From Tenacibaculum discolor (GTDB lineage Bacteria; Bacteroidota; Bacteroidia; Flavobacteriales; Flavobacteriaceae): DNA of 64,000 bases. The notes under the pieces are model-generated. The model worked only from the letters and a program-made list of their open reading frames with translations, was not told where the DNA came from and did no database searches. Shown in pieces: positions 52,581 through 61,055 of the stretch (the first letter of the stretch is position 1; every line of letters starts with the position of its first letter). The DNA lies in NCBI RefSeq assembly GCF_003664185.1, contig NZ_RCCS01000005.1:186001-250000 (forward strand), read 5' to 3'. A program made the translations under genes and the position numbers.

Positions 52581-53348
52581 ATGAAATATACCACCTTATT
52601 AGTTATATTATTTTTAGGATTAACCTCTTGTAAATCTACCAAAAACGTTACTGGTGATGTCGCTATTAAAGAACTGTCGGCACGCAAAGTAGCTAAGAAA
52701 CATATTGCTACAAGTTTTGACAAAAAAACGGTAGATGCTCGTTTAAAAGTTAATTACAAAAACAATAAAGAAAGTTTAGGTTTTTCAGTACGAATGAAAA
52801 TAAAAAAAGATGAAGTTATTTGGTTAAAAGGAACCAAAATCATCTCTATTTTTAAAGCTAAAATCACTCCAACAAAAGTGCAGTTTTACTCTCCATATGA
52901 AAAGAGTTATTTTGATGGGGATTTTATGATGCTAAAAAAACTATTAGGAACTGATATTAACTTTCAACAATTACAAAGCATGTTGTTAGGTGAAGCTTTA
53001 ATGGATGTAAAATCTGAGCGTCAAGAAGTTCAAATTCAAGAAAAATCATATCAGTTATCTCCTAAAAAACAACCTGTTTTATTCGATTTGTTTTTCTATG
53101 TAAACCCTAAACACTTTAAACTAAATAAACAGTTAATCGTAAACTCATTAAAAGATCAACGTTTAGATATTAGTTACCCAAAATATTATAAGAAAAATAC
53201 TACTTTTTTCCCTGAGAAAATTAACATAAAAGCTAAAGAAAAAAATAAATTTACTATTATTGATATTACTACACGCTCAGTAGAATACGATACTAAACTA
53301 AATGTAAGTTTTAATATTCCTAACGGATACAAAGAAATTCAATTATAA
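52581..53348 (+). CDS. DUF4292 lipoprotein
   Basis: A lipoprotein signal (YTTLLVILFLGLTSC, lipobox LTSC, Cys16 or near) precedes a 240-residue beta-rich domain. The segments VDARLKVNYKNNKESLGFSVRMKIKKDEVIWLKGTKIISIFKAKITPTKVQFYSPYEKSYFDGDF are typical of DUF4292, which resembles the LolA/LolB-type half-barrel that carries lipids or lipoproteins. A role in outer-membrane lipoprotein handling is therefore possible, but unproven. It lies 20 bp after the TPR gene and 2 bp before the EnvC-like gene, so it is in one operon with both. Confidence 0.92.
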   Translation: MKYTTLLVILFLGLTSCKSTKNVTGDVAIKELSARKVAKKHIATSFDKKTVDARLKVNYKNNKESLGFSVRMKIKKDEVIWLKGTKIISIFKAKITPTKVQFYSPYEKSYFDGDFMMLKKLLGTDINFQQLQSMLLGEALMDVKSERQEVQIQEKSYQLSPKKQPVLFDLFFYVNPKHFKLNKQLIVNSLKDQRLDISYPKYYKKNTTFFPEKINIKAKEKNKFTIIDITTRSVEYDTKLNVSFNIPNGYKEIQL

Positions 53349-53350
53349 TT

Positions 53351-54568
53351 ATGAAGTACCCTGTTTTTTACATCTCTTTTTTATGCCTGTTTTTTGTAGG
53401 AATTTCTTCTTTTGCTCAAAGTAGGAAAGAGCTAGAAAATAGGCGAAAGAAACTAAAAAATGAAATAGAGCAGGTTAATAATCTTTTGTTTAAAACAAAG
53501 AAAAAAAAGAGCAGTGCTTTAGATGATTTAAAAGACCTAAACCAAAAAATTGGTGTTAGAGAACGCTTAATTGAAACTATTGAGTTAGAAACCAAATTAC
53601 TTTCAAAAGAAATCAAATCTAACGAGCAACAATTAAAAAAATACAACGACGAACTAGCTGAATTAAAAAATGACTACCGAGACATGGTAGTTAAATCTTA
53701 TAAAAGTAAATCGCAACAGAGTAAAACCATGTTTTTATTGTCTTCTGAAAGCTTTTACCAAGCCTATAAGCGCTTAAAGTACATGCAACAGTACAAAGAC
53801 TACAGAAAAAAGCAAGGAGAAGAAATTATCGTAAAAGCAAAAGAAGTAGAGCAATTAAACGATTCACTAACTGCTCAAAAAAAATCAAAAGAAGCTTTAC
53901 TTTCTGACGAGAAAAGTCAGAAAAAAGAAATTGAAGACGATAAGAAAAACCAAGAAAAACTCATCTCTAAAATTAAAAAAGAAGAGAAAAAATACAAAAG
54001 CGATTTACAGAAAAAGCAACGAGAAGAGAAAAGAATTGCTGCAAGAATAGATAAGTTAATTAGAGATGCTATTGCTAAAGCTAACAAAGGCAAAAAAACT
54101 ACAAAAGGTAAAACCAAAAGCTCTGGTTTTATTTTAAATGCCGAAGAAAAAGCTTTACTTGCTAACTTTGAACAAAACAGAGGTAATTTACCTTGGCCTG
54201 TTAAAGGTGTAATTACACGAAAATTTGGAGTACAACCACACCCAACATTTCCTGGAATTAGTATCAATAGTCACGGGTTATATATTGCTACCAAAGCAAA
54301 TACTGATGTAAAGAGTATTTTTAACGGAAAAGTACTGGTTATTCAATTGCATTCTGATGGAAGAAAATCAGTTTTAGTACAACATGGTAACTATATTTCT
54401 GCATACAATAAGTTAAAAGAAGTATATGTTAAAAAGGGAGACGTAGTAAAAACTGGTGAAAAATTAGGAAAAGTGTTTACCAATAAAGTTACTGGTAAAA
54501 CACAGCTTAGTTTTATGTTATACAAAAACAGAAACCGATTGAACCCTGCACAATGGATTCGCTCATAA
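53351..54568 (+). CDS. EnvC-like murein hydrolase activator (degenerate M23)
   Basis: A signal peptide (FYISFLCLFFVGISSFAQ) is followed by a long coiled coil (residues about 22-230, rich in Lys and Glu) and a C-terminal LytM/M23 fold (PWPVKGVITRKFGVQPHPTFPGISINSHGLYIATKANTDVKSIFNGKVLVI ... VLVQHGNYISAYNKLKEVYVKKGDVVKTGEKLGKV). The zinc site is broken: the usual NHGxD has Tyr in place of Asp (SHGLYIA), and the HxH motif near LSFMLYKN has Ser. It is thus a non-catalytic activator of amidases, as EnvC is in E. coli cell division. It ends the TPR-DUF4292-EnvC operon. Confidence 0.93.
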   Translation: MKYPVFYISFLCLFFVGISSFAQSRKELENRRKKLKNEIEQVNNLLFKTKKKKSSALDDLKDLNQKIGVRERLIETIELETKLLSKEIKSNEQQLKKYNDELAELKNDYRDMVVKSYKSKSQQSKTMFLLSSESFYQAYKRLKYMQQYKDYRKKQGEEIIVKAKEVEQLNDSLTAQKKSKEALLSDEKSQKKEIEDDKKNQEKLISKIKKEEKKYKSDLQKKQREEKRIAARIDKLIRDAIAKANKGKKTTKGKTKSSGFILNAEEKALLANFEQNRGNLPWPVKGVITRKFGVQPHPTFPGISINSHGLYIATKANTDVKSIFNGKVLVIQLHSDGRKSVLVQHGNYISAYNKLKEVYVKKGDVVKTGEKLGKVFTNKVTGKTQLSFMLYKNRNRLNPAQWIRS

Positions 54569-54624
54569 CACCAAAAAAACATTTATAAATTTTATTTTTT
54601 TAAATTGTAATCAAATTTAAACGT

Positions 54625-55659
54625 GTGAAAAACGCATCAAACTTTATTATTGTAACCGTAGCGATTATTGCAACATTGGTTATTGGAAAAGGAATTTTAA
54701 TTCCTTTTGTTTTTGCACTTATTTTTTGGTTTTTAACACGTGAAATTCGGAAAACCATCTATAAAATTCCTTTTGCTAAACGCTTTATTCCTTTTTGGCT
54801 AAGTAATGTGTTTGTTTTTACACTTATAATTTTAGGTTTTGGTTTTGTTTCTGAAATAATTACCAACAGTATTTCAAATTTAACCACTTCGTACTCAAAA
54901 TACGAACCGAATGTTGATGCTATTATAAAACGTTTAGACGCTTATTTTCATATCGATATTATTAAGTCATTACAATCGGTTGTTGGGGATTTCGATTACG
55001 GCTCTGTTTTAGGCGATATAGCGAACGGAATTAGTAGTTTGCTAGGAAATACCTTTATGATTATTATTTATGCCTTATTCATCTTCTTAGAGGAAAGTAA
55101 TTTTAAAAAGAAGTTGCAAAAAGTATTTATGAGTTCTCAAAACAACCCTAAAAGCTTTCAATTTATCTTAAAAAAGATTGAAGACTCTATTTCAAATTAT
55201 TTACGACTAAAAACCTATGTTAGTTTATTAACTGGTATACTTAGTTATTTTGTGTTGTTGTTAGTAGGGGTAGACGGAGCCCCATTTTGGGCATTTCTTA
55301 TCTTTTTACTGAATTATATTCCTACTATAGGATCATTAATAGCAACTGCTTTTCCTGCGATATTTTGTTTAATTCAATTTGGAGAATTTCCTCCTTTTTT
55401 AGTCGTATTATTTGCAGTTGGAAGTATCCAAGTAGTAGTTGGTAATGTTGTAGAACCTAGAGTTTTTGGAAAGTCGCTAAATTTAAGTCCGTTAGTTACT
55501 ATACTTTCTTTAGCTGTTTGGGGAGAAATATGGGGAATAACAGGAATGATACTTTCAGTGCCTATTACGGTAATTATGATTATTATCTTTTCACAGTTTG
55601 ATAAAACAAAAAACATTGCCATTTTCTTATCTGAAAGCGGCAATGTTGATGAAATATAA
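54625..55659 (+). CDS. AI-2E family transporter (TqsA/PerM-like permease)
   Basis: The 344-residue permease has eight or so helices in the AI-2E layout: FIIVTVAIIATLVIGKGILIPFVFALIFWFL at the start, FVFTLIILGFGFV, IIYALFIFLEESNF, TYVSLLTGILSYFVLLLVGVDGAPFWAFLIFLLNYIPTIGSLIATAFPAI and PLVTILSLAVWGEIWGITGMILSVP. The motif FLLNYIPxxGS is diagnostic. The family name comes from autoinducer-2 export, but most members are uncharacterised and some move other solutes or Na+. Start is GTG 54625. It runs convergent to the thioesterase gene with a 6-bp gap. Confidence 0.92.
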   Translation: MKNASNFIIVTVAIIATLVIGKGILIPFVFALIFWFLTREIRKTIYKIPFAKRFIPFWLSNVFVFTLIILGFGFVSEIITNSISNLTTSYSKYEPNVDAIIKRLDAYFHIDIIKSLQSVVGDFDYGSVLGDIANGISSLLGNTFMIIIYALFIFLEESNFKKKLQKVFMSSQNNPKSFQFILKKIEDSISNYLRLKTYVSLLTGILSYFVLLLVGVDGAPFWAFLIFLLNYIPTIGSLIATAFPAIFCLIQFGEFPPFLVVLFAVGSIQVVVGNVVEPRVFGKSLNLSPLVTILSLAVWGEIWGITGMILSVPITVIMIIIFSQFDKTKNIAIFLSESGNVDEI

Positions 55660-55665
55660 ACTGTT

Positions 55666-56178
55666 TTAATCCATAAAAATAGATTTCAACTCTATTGCTT
55701 CCTTAGGATCCATTTTTCCTGCTAAAACCAAGCTTAATTGCTTTCTACGCAAAGCTGCTTCATAACGTTGCTTTTCTAATTCTGTTTCTGGTTCAATTTG
55801 AGGAATTGGCACTGGTTTTCCTGTTTCATCAACAGCTACAAACGTATAAATACCTTCATTTACCTTCGTTTTTTCACCAGATTGACGGTCTTCAATCCAA
55901 ACATCTACATAAATCTCCATTGATGATTTAAAAGCACGTGAAACCTTTGCTTCTAAAGTTACCACACTTCCTACAGGTACCGACTTGGTAAATGCTACGT
56001 GGTTTACAGAGGCTGTTACTACAATTCTTCTCGAATGACGGCGCGCAGCAATACTACAAGCTCTATCCATACGAGCTAATAATTCTCCTCCAAAAAGGTT
56101 ATCTAAATAATTTGTTTCTCCTGGTAAAACTAAATCGGTAAGTACAGTTAACGATTCTTTTGGTGATTTTGCTCTCAT
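55666..56178 (-). CDS. Acyl-CoA thioesterase (hotdog fold, YciA/BFIT type)
   Basis: The 170-residue protein from ATG 56178 has the hotdog core VLPGETNYLDNLFGGELLARMDRACSIAARRHSRRIVVTASVNHVAFTKSVPVGSVVTLEAKVSRAFKSSMEIYVDVWIED. It carries the catalytic region NYLDNLFGG and the coenzyme A-contacting VxFxxPVxxG-type segment. It hydrolyses acyl-CoA to free acid and CoA. The C-terminal 30 residues (ELEKQRYEAALRRKQLSL) form a helix typical of the cytosolic acyl-CoA thioesterases of this type. A -7 element lies 16 bp upstream (CAAAGATA on the plus strand at 56195-56202). Substrate chain length is unknown. Confidence 0.92.
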   Translation of the reverse strand: MRAKSPKESLTVLTDLVLPGETNYLDNLFGGELLARMDRACSIAARRHSRRIVVTASVNHVAFTKSVPVGSVVTLEAKVSRAFKSSMEIYVDVWIEDRQSGEKTKVNEGIYTFVAVDETGKPVPIPQIEPETELEKQRYEAALRRKQLSLVLAGKMDPKEAIELKSIFMD

Positions 56179-56194
56179 CAATTAAATTTTGCTG

Positions 56195-56202
56195 CAAAGA
56201 TA
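56195..56202 (-). promoter_or_regulatory. -7 element of the thioesterase gene
   Basis: The minus strand reads TATCTTTG (TAnnTTTG), 16 bp before the ATG. It predicts a short leader of about 10 nt. Confidence 0.5.
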
Positions 56203-56237
56203 CAGCAACAAAAAAATCTACCTAAAATAAATGCAGA

Positions 56238-57137
56238 TTATTTAGCCAATAACCAAGCGTCTTCGCTTACTGATTCTTTAATAATTTCTAAGGCTTTTCT
56301 AGCTTCAACCTTAGTTGCATAACTTGCAAAAGCTACTTGAGTTAAGCCTAATCCATTCTTTCCAACGATAGAAGCATCATAACCTTTATCTTGTAGTTCA
56401 GCTAATTTATTTTCAGCATTGTGCTCTTCTTGAAAAGCTCCTGCTATGATATGAAAATTTCTAGCTTCTTTACTTACGTTTAAGTTAATGGTTGGTAACG
56501 GATTTTCAATTACAAAAGTTGCTGATTGAATCTTCTTCTCAACAGCCTCTTCTTGGTTTGCTAATACTTCTTGTTGTTGATTTTGAACACCATTCCATCC
56601 TACATAAGCAATTCCTACAAAAACAGCCGCTGCTGCAGCTCTTCTTACATATAACGGAATTGTTCTTTTGTTTTCTTCAGTAGTTGTAGTAGGTAATGAT
56701 TTAACTGTTACTTCTTTTACTCTTTCTACAGATGGTGTTGAAACCTCAGCCAAACCAAAAGACTCCGCCAAAAAGTTACTAGATGGATTAGGTTCGAAAA
56801 CAACTTGTTTCGCTTCATTTAAAGACAAGCTTCCTACAGAAGCAACAGTTACACTTGTTGTTTCCAACTTCTCATTCCATTGTGCAACTTCCTCAGCAAT
56901 AAAAGTAACAGCTTCTTCAAAAGAAATATTTTTACTCGAAGCTATATAATTAGCCAATAAACCATCATTATGTTGTAAATACGCGTTAAACGTTAGTTGT
57001 TTTTTTGGCGGATAAAAAGTGTGGCTAGTAGTATTTACTCTAGCACCAATTTTATTCGTTACAAATCCTCCAAAATTAGGAACAATTACGCAATCGTATC
57101 TATATAATAAATCGTTAATGTAGTCGGCTAATCTCAT
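56238..57137 (-). CDS. SPOR-domain protein with CCDC81-like HU domains
   Basis: The N-terminus (MRLADYINDLLYRYDCVIVPNFGG, then KQLTFNAYLQHNDGLLANYIASS) is the prokaryotic CCDC81-type HU-like double domain found in Bacteroidota. A single membrane helix lies near residues 168-184 (RAAAAAVFVGIAYVGWN). The C-terminal 70 residues are a SPOR domain (FHIIAGAFQEEHNAENKLAELQDKGYDASIVGKNGLGLTQVAFASYATKVEARKALEII), which binds denuded glycan strands of septal peptidoglycan. The protein thus links a cytoplasmic module to septal peptidoglycan and probably has a cell-division role. It diverges from dprA. Confidence 0.9.
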   Translation of the reverse strand: MRLADYINDLLYRYDCVIVPNFGGFVTNKIGARVNTTSHTFYPPKKQLTFNAYLQHNDGLLANYIASSKNISFEEAVTFIAEEVAQWNEKLETTSVTVASVGSLSLNEAKQVVFEPNPSSNFLAESFGLAEVSTPSVERVKEVTVKSLPTTTTEENKRTIPLYVRRAAAAAVFVGIAYVGWNGVQNQQQEVLANQEEAVEKKIQSATFVIENPLPTINLNVSKEARNFHIIAGAFQEEHNAENKLAELQDKGYDASIVGKNGLGLTQVAFASYATKVEARKALEIIKESVSEDAWLLAK

Positions 57138-57142
57138 AAGAA

Positions 57143-57173
57143 CAAATATAGCCTATTAGTGCATTACTTTCAA
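57143..57173 (-). promoter_or_regulatory. SPOR gene promoter, leaderless or nearly so
   Basis: On the minus strand TTG (57171-57173), 20 bp, and TATATTTG (57143-57150) form a -33/-7 pair. The -7 element ends 5 bp before the ATG, so the mRNA should start at or near the start codon. Confidence 0.55.
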
Positions 57174-57231
57174 GTAATCTCGTAATTTTTATTAACAGTT
57201 TTTTGTATATTGATACTCAAATTATTGCTAT

Positions 57232-58329
57232 ATGAACTCAGAAAAATTGCTAGCCATTCTACGGTTACAAGCAACAAAAAATGTAGGTGATATTTTGGCA
57301 AAAAAGCTAATTACCACCACAGGAAGTGTTGAACAAGTGTTTTTAGAAAAGAAAAACTCCCTACATAAAATTAACGGAATTGGAGCTCATGTAACCCAAC
57401 ATCTCTTTGATGAAAACAACCTAAAAAGAGCAGAAGAGGAACTAACATATATTCAACAAAACAACATTTCTTTTTCGTATTTTTTAGATGAAGATTACCC
57501 TCAACAACTAAAGCATTGTATTGATGCTCCTATCTTACTTTTTAAAGATGGAAACCTCAACCTAAACAATAATAAAATCATTTCAATTGTAGGAACTCGG
57601 AAAATGAGTTCGTACGGACGCGATTTCTGTAATGAACTTATTAAAGATTTGAAAGATTATAACCCTATAATTGTAAGTGGATTTGCTTATGGAGTAGACA
57701 TTTGTGCACATAAGGCCGCAATAAAAAACAACTTACAAACTATTGCTGTCTTGGCACATGGATTGGATGAAATTTATCCGAAAGCTCATAAAAAATATAT
57801 TCACCAAGTAAATGAAAATGGTGGACTTATTACTGAGTTTTGGCACGATGAGCAACCTATGAGAGAAAACTTTTTAAAACGAAATCGCATTGTAGCAGGA
57901 TTATCAAAAGCGACAATTATCATTGAATCTGCTGAAAAAGGTGGCTCATTAGTTACTTCAGATATTGCCAATTCGTACAACCGAGATGTATTTGCACTAC
58001 CTGGTAGAGCTACTGATGTATATAGCAAAGGATGTAATAATCTCATTAAAAATAATCAAGCACATTTACTCACTTCGGCTCAAGATATTATAACAATGCT
58101 CAATTGGGATCTACGACAAGCTGCCGTACCCAAACAAAAAGAATTATTTGTTGAGCTTAACTCTAACGAACAAAAAATACACGATTATTTACAACAAAAC
58201 GGTAAACAGTTATTAGATGTTATTGCGTTGGATTGTAATCTTCCTACTTATCAACTATCATCTATTTTAGTTCAAATGGAATTAAAAGGGGTTATAAAAC
58301 CTTTACCGGGAAAAATGTTTGAAGTTTAG
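57232..58329 (+). CDS. dprA: DNA-processing protein DprA
   Basis: DprA loads RecA on incoming single-stranded DNA during natural transformation. At 365 residues it has an N-terminal HhH-like region (GDILAKKLITTTGSVEQVF ... INGIGAHV), the Rossmann-like DprA core (YPQQLKHCIDAPILLFKDG, ISIVGTRKMSSYGRDFCNELI, IIVSGFAYGVDICAHKAAI, LAHGLDEIYPKAHKKYIHQV, FLKRNRIVAGLSKATIIIESAEKGGSLVTSDIANSYNRDVFALPG) and a C-terminal winged helix. Its presence suggests competence genes exist in this strain, but others are not in the window. It diverges from the SPOR gene and is followed by the kinase-like gene after 12 bp. Confidence 0.96.
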   Translation: MNSEKLLAILRLQATKNVGDILAKKLITTTGSVEQVFLEKKNSLHKINGIGAHVTQHLFDENNLKRAEEELTYIQQNNISFSYFLDEDYPQQLKHCIDAPILLFKDGNLNLNNNKIISIVGTRKMSSYGRDFCNELIKDLKDYNPIIVSGFAYGVDICAHKAAIKNNLQTIAVLAHGLDEIYPKAHKKYIHQVNENGGLITEFWHDEQPMRENFLKRNRIVAGLSKATIIIESAEKGGSLVTSDIANSYNRDVFALPGRATDVYSKGCNNLIKNNQAHLLTSAQDIITMLNWDLRQAAVPKQKELFVELNSNEQKIHDYLQQNGKQLLDVIALDCNLPTYQLSSILVQMELKGVIKPLPGKMFEV

Positions 58330-58341
58330 TACCTTTGAGGC

Positions 58342-59427
58342 ATGTCAGAATATAAACTCATATCACAAAAAAAACCTGCTTTTCCAGTTAATAAAAAACT
58401 AGGAAACTACTTGAAAAGGCATAACAGAACTATAAAGATTCCTATTTTTTATGATGATTTGTTACGTTTTCAAGGGGCGGTTGCTGTGTATGATAAGCAC
58501 GATAACGATACGTTGTGGATACGTGTTTTTTACAATGAGTTTGAGCGAGCAGAAATTGATTTATACCTAAAAAAAGTATACAACATCTTACACTCTAATG
58601 GTTCTGATGCCAGTATTAAACACTTAAATGTTGATGCTATCGACTTTTGTACGTTTGGTAACTCAAAACCTTTTCGTATAAAAATTCGAAATATTTTAAA
58701 TGATAACTACACTTATTTTTACGTAAAAAGAACCGATGCTTCTCGTATTTACGGACTAGAGCTAGAGGATATTTTATCACCTTATAACTTAAACTTTTTG
58801 GTATATGAAGATACACTCATAGAAGAGCACATATCAGGAATTCCAGGAGATGTTTTTATCAACGATTATTTAGAGGATTGTTTAGATATTGAAAAAGCAC
58901 AACTAGCTAAAGAATTTGTAAAGTTTAACGAACGTTGTATGATTCGTTTGTTGGGTGATATGCGTTCGTACAACTATGTTGTAGTGCCTACACACGATTT
59001 TGAAAATGTGGTATATAAAATTCGTCCGATAGATTTTGATCAGCAGTGTTATGAAGGGAAGTTTAAAGTGTATTATCCACAGTTTTTTAAAGAAAATTTA
59101 AAGCTAGTTCAATTGGTAGGAGACAAGCTTACTTCAGAATCTATTGAGCAATATCAAATAGAAGAACGATCAATTGTTGCTAAAAGAATTTTAGGTTCTC
59201 GTTCTCGATTAAACCGCTTGCTTGCTGCTATGAAATCAGATAATATTTCTACTCCTAAAAATATCGAACAATTAAAATCTGAAATTTTTGAGTTTACTGG
59301 TGATATTAATTTTAGAGATAGTGACGGTATGGGAGAGGTTTTAGATAGCGCACTAACTTTTGTTCGTAGAAATTATGAAGATGTAAGTATGAAAACCATT
59401 ATTCAGCAGCAGCAAAGAATACATTAG
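58342..59427 (+). CDS. Conserved hypothetical protein with a kinase-like core
   Basis: I do not know this 361-residue flavobacterial family. Three segments in order resemble the protein-kinase/aminoglycoside-phosphotransferase fold: a hinge-like LVYEDTLIEEHISGIPGD (about residues 155-172), a catalytic-loop-like LGDMRSYNYVVV (Asp and Asn spaced as in HxDxxxxN) and, after a beta hairpin, IRPIDFDQQ, like the metal-binding IDFD. The start (KLGNYLKRHNRTIKIPIFYDDLLRFQGAVAVYDKHDNDTLWIRVFYNE) would be the N-lobe. No signal peptide or membrane helix is seen. It follows dprA by 12 bp and is probably co-transcribed. A phosphotransferase role is inferred. Confidence 0.8.
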   Translation: MSEYKLISQKKPAFPVNKKLGNYLKRHNRTIKIPIFYDDLLRFQGAVAVYDKHDNDTLWIRVFYNEFERAEIDLYLKKVYNILHSNGSDASIKHLNVDAIDFCTFGNSKPFRIKIRNILNDNYTYFYVKRTDASRIYGLELEDILSPYNLNFLVYEDTLIEEHISGIPGDVFINDYLEDCLDIEKAQLAKEFVKFNERCMIRLLGDMRSYNYVVVPTHDFENVVYKIRPIDFDQQCYEGKFKVYYPQFFKENLKLVQLVGDKLTSESIEQYQIEERSIVAKRILGSRSRLNRLLAAMKSDNISTPKNIEQLKSEIFEFTGDINFRDSDGMGEVLDSALTFVRRNYEDVSMKTIIQQQQRIH

Positions 59428-60284
59428 CCTTTTCTACTTCTAATACTTTCAATAATTACTGTTGTTAAAATCAGGCTTCCACCAATAAACGTGTTCCACG
59501 TGGGAACTTCGTTTAAGAAAATAAATGCTAACAAAATTCCGAAAACAGGCTGAATACTACTTATTATGCTTGCAGTTGATGCGGTGAAAAACTGTAAGGA
59601 GTGTACCATTAAACTATGTCCAATAGCGGTAGTTAACAACGCTAATAATAACAAATAGGGGAGTTGCTCTTGAAATCCTGAAACATCCATAAAAAATAAG
59701 ACTGGGACTAATAAGACTGTAATGATTACGGTTTGATAAAACATCAACATTACTCCGTTGTATTGTATTACGTATTGCTTTAATATTAAAATTCTTATAG
59801 AATACGATAGGGCAGAGAGTAAGCCAAACAATACTCCTTGAACTTGGGTGTTTTTAATATCAAACTCAGGAGCTAGAATATACAGTCCTAGTAAAACCAT
59901 TAGACCTAATACAATGTGAATTGGGTTGAGTTTTATCTTTAAAAATAGCGGTTCTAAAAAAGCAATCATTACTGGAAAAGTGTACAGCGACAACATTCCA
60001 ATGGCTACATTAGATAGTTTTAAAGCGTAGAAATACGTAATCCAATGTGCCCCCATAAAAATTCCGCCCATTAAAAACGGAAACAAATGTCTTCTTGATT
60101 GTATGGTTAAATCAATCTTTTTAAATCGGCAAAACACGTATAAAATTACCATAGCAAACACCGAGCGAAACCACACAATAACTTCTGAAGGCATTGCAAT
60201 ATATTTACCTAGTACTCCTGAAGTACTGATAAATAACGTAGCTAAAATAATTCCTGATAGATTTTTTGCGTGATTGGTTTGCAT
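59424..60284 (-). CDS. EamA-family (DMT superfamily) transporter
   Basis: The 286-residue protein has ten hydrophobic helices in two EamA repeats, for example SGIILATLFISTSGVLGKYIAM, VIVWFRSVFAMVILYVFC, LFPFLMGGIFMGAHWITYFYALKLSNVAIGMLSLYTFPVMIAFLEP and, in the second half, QGVLFGLLSALSYSIRILILK and ASTASIISSIQPVFGILLAFIFLNEVPTWNTFIGGSLILTTVII. Members export amino acids, drugs or metabolites; substrate is unknown. It is a single gene convergent to the kinase-like gene (4-bp overlap at the 3' ends). Confidence 0.92.
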   Translation of the reverse strand: MQTNHAKNLSGIILATLFISTSGVLGKYIAMPSEVIVWFRSVFAMVILYVFCRFKKIDLTIQSRRHLFPFLMGGIFMGAHWITYFYALKLSNVAIGMLSLYTFPVMIAFLEPLFLKIKLNPIHIVLGLMVLLGLYILAPEFDIKNTQVQGVLFGLLSALSYSIRILILKQYVIQYNGVMLMFYQTVIITVLLVPVLFFMDVSGFQEQLPYLLLLALLTTAIGHSLMVHSLQFFTASTASIISSIQPVFGILLAFIFLNEVPTWNTFIGGSLILTTVIIESIRSRKG

Positions 60285-60298
60285 GGATGTAAAAGTAT

Positions 60299-60378
60299 GT
60301 CATTTCGACCAGAGGAAGAAATCTCTTTTAAAGGAGTAACTCTTAATCTTAAGATTTCTCGCTACCGCTCGAAATGAC
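60299..60378. repeat. Palindromic intergenic repeat, type 2
   Basis: GTCATTTCGA (60299-60308) and TCGAAATGAC (60369-60378) are perfect inverted ends. AGAAATCT and AGATTTCT inside form a second pair. The element would fold as one long hairpin and has no ORF. Confidence 0.75.
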
Positions 60379-60395
60379 GTTTTGTTTGTTCTCTT

Positions 60396-60465
60396 CATTG
60401 CGAGTGGAACGTGGCAATCTTTTAATCATGAAGTTCCCAACAAACAGATTACTTTGCTTACTTCA
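60396..60465. repeat. Palindromic intergenic repeat, partial type 1
   Basis: CATTGCGAG and GCAATCT, then CAGATTACTTTGCTTACTTC, resemble the element at 16528-16636, but the outer right end is absent. It lies 18 bp after the type 2 element, so two repeat families are stacked here. Confidence 0.55.
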
Positions 60466-60485
60466 ATACAGCATTTTTTTATTCT

Positions 60486-61043
60486 TTACAACAGCTTACT
60501 TAACCCATAAAAAAACAATCCTCCTAATATTAAAATTCCAATAAAATTTACTTTCACTTTTATATTTTTTAGATCATTCCAAATAAATTTTAATTCCTCC
60601 TTTTCTGATGTGATAACTTTGGTATTTGCAAGAAAATCTCCAAGACGTCTTTGAGGGTTTATTAGTCCAACAATTACTTCTAAAGGCCAACCAATAATAG
60701 TTAAGTTTCTTAAAAAACATTGAAATTCACTCGCTGGTTTGCTCGTTTTAATATCAATAATTTGATACCCCATGATTCGTTTTGCAGGACTTTTTGCTTT
60801 TAAAAAATCTTTGTTCATGTAAATAAACATTGGTATAGAAAACAGTATCATTCCTATAGATTTTGTATGAGTTAGTTCAAATTTAAAAACTATCACTGAA
60901 ACTATAATTCCTAATGGAATGGTTAAAAGACACATTATGAAATGATCTAATAACATACTCGAAACACGATAAAACCTTGGGCTAATATTCGAAATCCTAC
61001 TAATTTCTTTATGTATAAACCCTTTATCTTCTATATCTTCCAT
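60486..61043 (-). CDS. RDD family membrane protein
   Basis: The 185-residue protein has an RDD domain: RVSSMLLDHFIMCLLTIPLGIIVSVIVF with the Asp of the first helix, KAKSPAKRIMGYQIIDIKTSKPAS and CFLRNLTIIGWPLEVIVGLINPQRRLGDFLANTKVI, where RRLGD is the C-terminal signature. An extra helix ends it (FIGILILGGLFFYGLSKLL). RDD proteins are poorly known; some have a role in Na+/H+ exchange. It is on the same strand as mfd, 12 bp downstream of it, so probably co-transcribed. Confidence 0.9.
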   Translation of the reverse strand: MEDIEDKGFIHKEISRISNISPRFYRVSSMLLDHFIMCLLTIPLGIIVSVIVFKFELTHTKSIGMILFSIPMFIYMNKDFLKAKSPAKRIMGYQIIDIKTSKPASEFQCFLRNLTIIGWPLEVIVGLINPQRRLGDFLANTKVITSEKEELKFIWNDLKNIKVKVNFIGILILGGLFFYGLSKLL

Positions 61044-61055
61044 TATTAATTATTT

